In this document: one piece after another, positions 58,970-64,000 of the stretch
Layout: each line of letters opens with the position of its first letter
How positions within the stretch are numbered: the first letter of the stretch is position 1
From: Mitragyna speciosa
Lineage: Eukaryota; Streptophyta; Magnoliopsida; Gentianales; Rubiaceae
Direction of reading: 5' to 3'
Assembly: GCA_024721245.1 (NCBI GenBank)
Contig: CM045564.1
Location: 15,970,525 to 16,034,524, forward strand
Length of the DNA: 64,000 nt
The notes under the pieces: generated by a model
The model's input: only the letters and a program-made list of their open reading frames with translations
The model's database searches: none
What the model was told of the DNA's origin: nothing
Position numbers and translations under genes: made by a program

Positions 58970-60310
58970 GCATTCATCTAGCAGTCTGGTCGGCATCTTT
59001 TATTTATGTTTCTAAATCTGGCAGCCCAGACCTTGCATTTATGATTCTTGGCAGCCCAGGATCAGTCATTTACTTTTCCAAGTTGGCAGCCCAACTTTGC
59101 ATTCATCAACCTTGGCAACTCAAGGTCATGCATCCGTCCAGCAACCTGGTCGGTATCTTTTATTTATGTTTTCAAGTCTGACGGCCTAGACCTTGCATTT
59201 ATGATTCCTGGCAGCCCAGGATCATTCATTTACTTTTCCAAGTTGGCAGCCCAACTTTGCATTCATCAACCTTGGCAGCCTAAGGTCGTGCATCCGTCCA
59301 GCAGCCTGGTCGGCATCTTTTGTTTATGTTTCCAAGTCTGGCAGCCCAAATCTTGTATTTATGATTCCTGGCAACCCAGGATCATTCATTTGCCTTTTCC
59401 AACTTGGCAGTCCAACTTTGCATTCATCTACCTTGGCAGCCCAAGGTTATGCATCCGTCCAGCAGCCTGGTCGACATCTTTTGTTTATGTTTCCAAGTCT
59501 TGCAGCCCAGACCTTACATTTATGATTCCTGGCAGCCCAGGATCATTTATTTACTTTTTCAAGTTGGCAGCCCAACTTTGCATTCATCAACCTTGGCAGC
59601 CCAAGGTCATGCATCCGTCCAGCAGCCTGGTCGGCATCTTTTATTTACGTTTCCAAGTCTGGCAGCCCAGACCTTGCATTTATGATTCCTGGCAGCCCAG
59701 GATCATTTATTTACTTTTCAAGTTGGCAGCCCAACTTTGCATTCATCAACCTTGGCAGCCCAAGGTCATGCATCCGTCCAGCAGCCTGGTCGGCATCTTT
59801 TATTTATGTTTCCAAGTCTGGCAGCCCAGACCTTGCATTTATGATTCCTGGCAGCCCAGGATCATTTATTTACTTTTTCAAGTTGGCAGCCCAACTTTGC
59901 ATTCATCAACCTTGGCAGCCCAAGGTCATGCATCCGTCCAGCAGCCTGGTCGGCATCTTTTATTTATGTTTCCAAGTCTGGCAGCCCAGACCTTGCATTT
60001 ATGATTCCTGGCAGCCCAGATCATTTATTTACTTTTTCAAGTTTGGCAGCCCAAACTTTATATTCATCAACCTTGGCAGCCCAAGGTCATGCATCCGTCC
60101 AGCAGCCTGGTCGGCATCTTTTATTTATGTTCCCAAGTCTGGCAGCCCAGACCTTGCATTCACAATTCCTGGCAGTCCAGGATCATTTATTCACTTTTTC
60201 AAGTTGGCAGCCCAACTTTGCATACATCAACCTTGGCAGCCCACGGTCATGCATCCGTTCAGCAGCCTGAACGGCATATGTTTATTTACATTTTCAAGTC
60301 TAGCAGACAT
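58970..60310 (+). repeat. 160-bp tandem array of CAGC-loop hairpins in the 3' UTR
   Basis: Landmark CAGCCTGGTCGGCATCTTTT recurs at about 58981, 59141, 59301, 59462, 59622, 59781, 59941, 60102 and 60262, a period of 159-161 bp, so about 8.4 monomers. Each monomer holds five short inverted repeats, each with CAGC at the centre: GTCTGG/CCAGAC, TCCTGG/CCAGGA, AAGTTGG/CCAACTT, ACCTTGG/CCAAGGT and CCGtCCAG/CTGGtCGG. In one monomer centre-to-centre spacings are 30, 35, 29, 26 and 40 bp. The array lies between integrase and the 3' LTR, the position where Tat/Ogre elements are known to host variable tandem repeats. Confidence 0.92.
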
Positions 60311-60727
60311 TGCATTTAACTTATCGATACTCATTTGGTTTAGCAACTTTAACTCATTTTTTTGACTTTCAGTTTAAGCATTTTATTTTGTCTTATAGTC
60401 TTTTACCAATCTATGTTATCTTTGTTTAGCAGTTTGAAGGTTGCATTTCTTTCTTTTGATCACAAATTTGAATTCTTGTGTTACCATTTGTAATTGTGTT
60501 TCGCATCCACCGTTGACTTATATCCGAACTACGTTCGACCTGATTCCCTTCACATGTTTGAGAGCTCGGTCACATGTTTTATTATTTATCCGTTCATTGG
60601 TTTACGTCTCAGCATATTCTTATACTATGCATGTTTAGATATTTTAGTTTACATTTTTGTCTGTTTCTACATTTAGGTGAGTCAAAACTTGGTGTTGTCT
60701 AAGTCTTTGTCTGAAATCTCTACGAGA
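60311..60727 (+). other. 3' UTR distal part
   Basis: T-rich sequence between the hairpin array and the purine tract. No gene seen. Confidence 0.5.
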
Positions 60728-60749
60728 TTCCCGACAAAAAAGGGCAAAT
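60728..60749 (+). other. Tat/Ogre polypurine tract
   Basis: CCCGACAAAAAAGGGCAAAT directly before the 3' LTR. The purine run AAAAAAGGG would prime plus-strand DNA. Confidence 0.75.
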
Positions 60750-63607
60750 TGTAGACACCAAATTTTGACACACCGTTTATTTTCAAACATTGGAGGGGCA
60801 TGTTTGCACTTTTGTACTAAATTTTAATTTTTCAATAATTTGGGGGGTTAAAATAGTAATTTTATGTGTAAATATTTTTCTATCAGTTTTTGGGGACTTT
60901 AAATTCATATTTTTAATGTTATGTAAATTTGTTAATTTTTATAATTTTTCTGGATTCAATTAATATTTTTTATATTTTTACCATCACGAGGGCAAAATGG
61001 TAATTTTGCCTCGCGAATACCATTTTAGCTCATTTTTAGTTTCAAATTCATTTTTCTAATGCTTTAAGCATTTTTTTAATTTTCTTGATTTTTCAGAGAT
61101 GATTACTATTTTTTCTGTGAATTTTCATTGCCCAAGGGCAAAATCGTCATGTTACAAATTAAATTCATTTTTTCACCAAATTTTGAGTGAAAAATGTATT
61201 TTCTAGTGTTTTAAAGCTTATTTGTAATTTTGATAATTTTTTGAGAACAATAACTATTTTTCTGTGAATTTTTCATTGCCCAAGGGCAAAATCGTCATTT
61301 TACAAATTAAATTCATTTTTCACAAATTTTGTAGTCAAAAATGCATTTTTTAGTGTTTTAAGCTTATTCGTAATTTTTGATAATTTTTTGAGGTCAATAG
61401 CTATTTTCTGTGAATTTTCGTCATCCGAGGGCAAAATTGTCATTTCACATTCTAAGCTCATTTTTCACCAATTTTTGGGTCCCAAATTTGTTTTTAGGTT
61501 TTAAGCATGTTTCTAAGTTTCTAACTTTTCTCGGAGTGAATTAGTGTTAATGAATTTATTATTTACATTTTTCTTGATTTTTTTTCATTATTGTGAGAGA
61601 GAATAGATTTTTTAAGGATAAAGTTGTAATTTTTATAGTCAAGGGTATTTTGGTCTTTTAATCAATTCTTGGAGGTTAAGACTTGTGCAGTATAAATACC
61701 CCACTTGGGGAGAAAAAAAAAGAGGAAGAAAAAAGAGAAACCCTAAAACACTTTGATTTTTGTGCAAAAAGATAAAAAAACACACATAAAACACCTAAGA
61801 ACACACACTAAGCCGCCACCTTCAAGAGCTAATTCACTATTCATCGTCTCCTCTAAAAATCTGTCACTGTTCATCATCAAGCAAAAGGAATTCACAGTTA
61901 TATATTTTAGGTTTATTTGATTATATCGAGGTACCTTGACTCGTTTATTCATTTGGAGTAGTATTAGTATCGGGTCTTCAAAGAGGTATCCCGATCTCTC
62001 ATTATTTTTCCTTTATGTGCTCCAACGTGCCTAATGTGATATTTTATGCAATTTTTCATGCGTTTCTAATTTTATGCACTTTTTGCGTATTTAATTATTT
62101 TGTGTTATTTAATTTTAAATCTTATTATTTTGACGAAAAATGTAATATTTTTGTATTTAACTAGTCAATGTAATAGTTAGATTATTTTTCTCATATCTTA
62201 GCAAAAATTGTGTAATTAGATAGAAAGTGTAATAGATAGGGCATTTTCAATTTCCTCCCTTAAATTGTAAATCAAGCCCCCAAGTGTAATAGTTAGGATT
62301 TATTTGCTTTTTGCGTGCTTATGTGTTTATTTCTTTTACCGCTTCCCTTAGGATTTTTGTATCTAGAATATTATGCTTATGTGCTATGTGCTCCTATGTG
62401 ACCTTATATGTTTTTATATGTTTAATTTGCATTTAATTCATGCTTCAAATTCATGATTTATGGTATGCCGTCACCACACTAGTCCAACGCTAGTAGTGAC
62501 TTCTTTCTTTCCTGCTGGTCCAACGCTAGTGGGATTTTTTTTAGAACGGGTTAGTCCAACGCTAGATCCTTAGGACATTTTAGTGTTAGGTGCACTTGTG
62601 TGCATTTTACATCTCATTTCACACACTTTTAGTTTTCTTTCCGTTCGGCATGATTTTAATTATTACTATTATTATTATTATTATTATTTTGACACGTTTT
62701 AAAATACATGACATCTAGGTTGCATTTCACTTAGACATTAGGACATTTGTGTAATTCGACTAGAAATAATCGTCTACTCACGTGGGAAGCGGTGGCGTAC
62801 ATGCCGTTCCCCCCTCCGTGAGTAGAAACATCCAGTCACGAAATATTAGTCCCCCGTACCCGTCATGTTACATTCCCACTTTCTTCGGTCACTTGTTATC
62901 TATATTATTATTTTCTTTTCTTTTACATTTCATTTTTGCATAAACTCGTGACTCCCTCGAGGTCTCGACTCGGGTTTCGCAATTAATGCGATAATTCCGA
63001 CCAAGTCTCGACGGAACATGCTGACCCTCTCGATACTCACATTTAGACTTAAGATTTGCATTCATTTAGACACATCCAAAACGCGATAGAATATAAGGTT
63101 AATTTAGAAAATTTTGATTAAATCTCGCAACTAGCCTCGGCTAGGTTGAAAGGGTGCCTTAGGCGCAAGCCTTTGCCTTCCCTTTCTTCAAATGTGACTC
63201 TCGGACCTTTTTCTCTCGTTTTTCGTAGACCGGAGTCAGAAAAGGGTTTTAAATGATTTTTCTAAAATTTTTATTTTTGTTTTGTTAAACGATTTTTCGG
63301 GTGACTTGGTACACCTTAACTCAATACCAAGTGGCGACTCCGTTTTAAAAATAAAACCCTTTTTCAAAAATTATTTGGCCAAAACTGTCGTATTTTTAGT
63401 CCCGGCCTTGTTTTCTTTTAAAATACCATTTTTCTTAAAATACACATTTTTACTAAAATTTGATTTTTGTCACACACGCACGGTTTTTTTCAAAAACCTT
63501 CATTTTCAAAAGGGTTTCGGATCGGACCATCTTTTCGGGACGCGACAGGAAACGACCCCGCACTAGCACCCTTTCCCTTTTACTCACAATTTTTTTAGGA
63601 CGCGACA
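60750..63607 (+). repeat. Tat/Ogre 3' LTR
   Basis: 2858 bp, aligned end to end with the 5' LTR. TATAAATA is at 61691 and the TCCAACGCTAG triplet at about 62482-62565. It ends GACGCGACA before ACTAA. Confidence 0.93.
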
Positions 63608-63612
63608 ACTAA
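63608..63612. repeat. Tat/Ogre target-site duplication ACTAA (right)
   Basis: Exact copy of 43492-43496. Confidence 0.9.
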
Positions 63613-64000
63613 TAAGTACAATATCACATCAAGTAATAACAAGTCATATCGTTGAACTTTTTCAACAAGTCACATGATTTTCATAGAAAATAATATTAAT
63701 ATATAAAAATAATTTTAGAACACTCACTGGTATTTCAAGATTTAGAGGTTCTTCAAATGCTCGCTACTAAGATTGCCCAAATCACCTATCAATGGAAGGC
63801 AATATAGTTAACTATTGACTCAAGGTAAATGAACAAATAAGGAAAATTAGGGTATCTTGAAAGAGAAGCTTGTACATACAAGCCTAACTCAATTTTTACT
63901 CAACTAAATTTCACAAATTCAATACCCATGTAAATTAGACTCAATTTGGAACATTTTTCATGAAGACATCCAATTTCAAATCTAACTATAACCTAACTAA
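63613..64000. other. no gene; right flank
   Basis: Continuation of the DNA left of 43492. No coding or recognised repeat. Confidence 0.45.

Larger units (their letters stand above)
43497..63607 (+). mobile_element. Ty3/gypsy retrotransposon of Tat/Ogre type, 20.1 kb
   Basis: Long LTRs (2.85 kb), a primer site TGGCGACTCCACTGGGGA and an extra ORF1 precede gag. Protease, G-patch, a 301-bp intron, RT, two RNase H regions and integrase follow. A long 3' UTR with tandem repeats ends in a purine tract. ORF1, the intron, the second RNase H and the 3' UTR repeats together are the hallmarks of the Tat/Ogre lineage. The two LTRs differ at only a few positions per hundred where compared by eye. The coding regions have many frameshifts and stops, so this copy is not autonomous. 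Confidence 0.93.

Noticed and set aside
58970..60310. CRISPR-like array
   Set aside because: The regular repeats are a eukaryotic tandem array. Whole monomers are repeated with no unique spacers, and it lies inside a retrotransposon.
59048..60365. Long open reading frames (318 and 227 codons) as repeat-protein genes
   Set aside because: They run through the 160-bp array in changing phase, and the sequence pattern is explained by hairpins. There is no independent sign of translation.

Overview
The window is plant nuclear DNA, most likely from a dicot. It is AT-rich, with simple repeats and almost no intact genes. Nearly everything recognisable is transposable-element DNA, several layers deep, inserted around the remains of one host receptor-kinase gene. 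There are no bacterial-type genes, rRNA or tRNA genes, or CRISPR arrays. The species cannot be named from the sequence.

Layout. 1-6075 is unassigned AT-rich DNA with small local repeats and a long microsatellite. 6076-6296 is a frameshifted start of a leucine-rich-repeat receptor kinase (signal peptide plus LRRNT cap), and 11624-11695 is a 72-nt exon-like piece encoding one LRR. Between them lies a decayed LINE on the minus strand (7180-8320 and 10683-11180), itself split by an internally deleted Ty1/copia element (8321-10682). 12258-16839 is a second, full-length Ty1/copia element on the minus strand with a perfect AGCTT target duplication. 16845-21723 is AT-rich DNA with one long inverted repeat.

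21724-42962 is a three-level nest. A 1.2-kb solo LTR with ATAGC duplications (21729-22378 plus 42375-42957) is split by a 20-kb CACTA (En/Spm) DNA transposon with TAG duplications (22379-42371). That transposon carries a second, 2.5-kb solo LTR with GGTCC duplications (36776-39250). The CACTA element encodes, on the minus strand, a degenerate TNP2/tnpD transposase (32248-28659) and then a tnpA-like gene (28501-23435). Part of the tnpA-like gene is a tandem array of 30-nt, phase-1 microexons.

43497-63607 is a 20.1-kb Ty3/gypsy element of the Tat/Ogre type with ACTAA target duplications. It has 2.85-kb LTRs, an extra ORF1, gag, protease and G-patch. An intron lies before the RT, which is followed by two RNase H domains and an integrase. 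Its 3' untranslated region carries a 160-bp tandem array. Each monomer holds five different hairpins that all share the loop CAGC, and two monomers show paired, stem-restoring changes. This array and the microexon array are the two most unusual structures in the window.

All protein-coding regions of the elements carry frameshifts or stops, so no autonomous element is evident. Base-level judgements (domains, splice sites, identities) were made by eye, without database searches.
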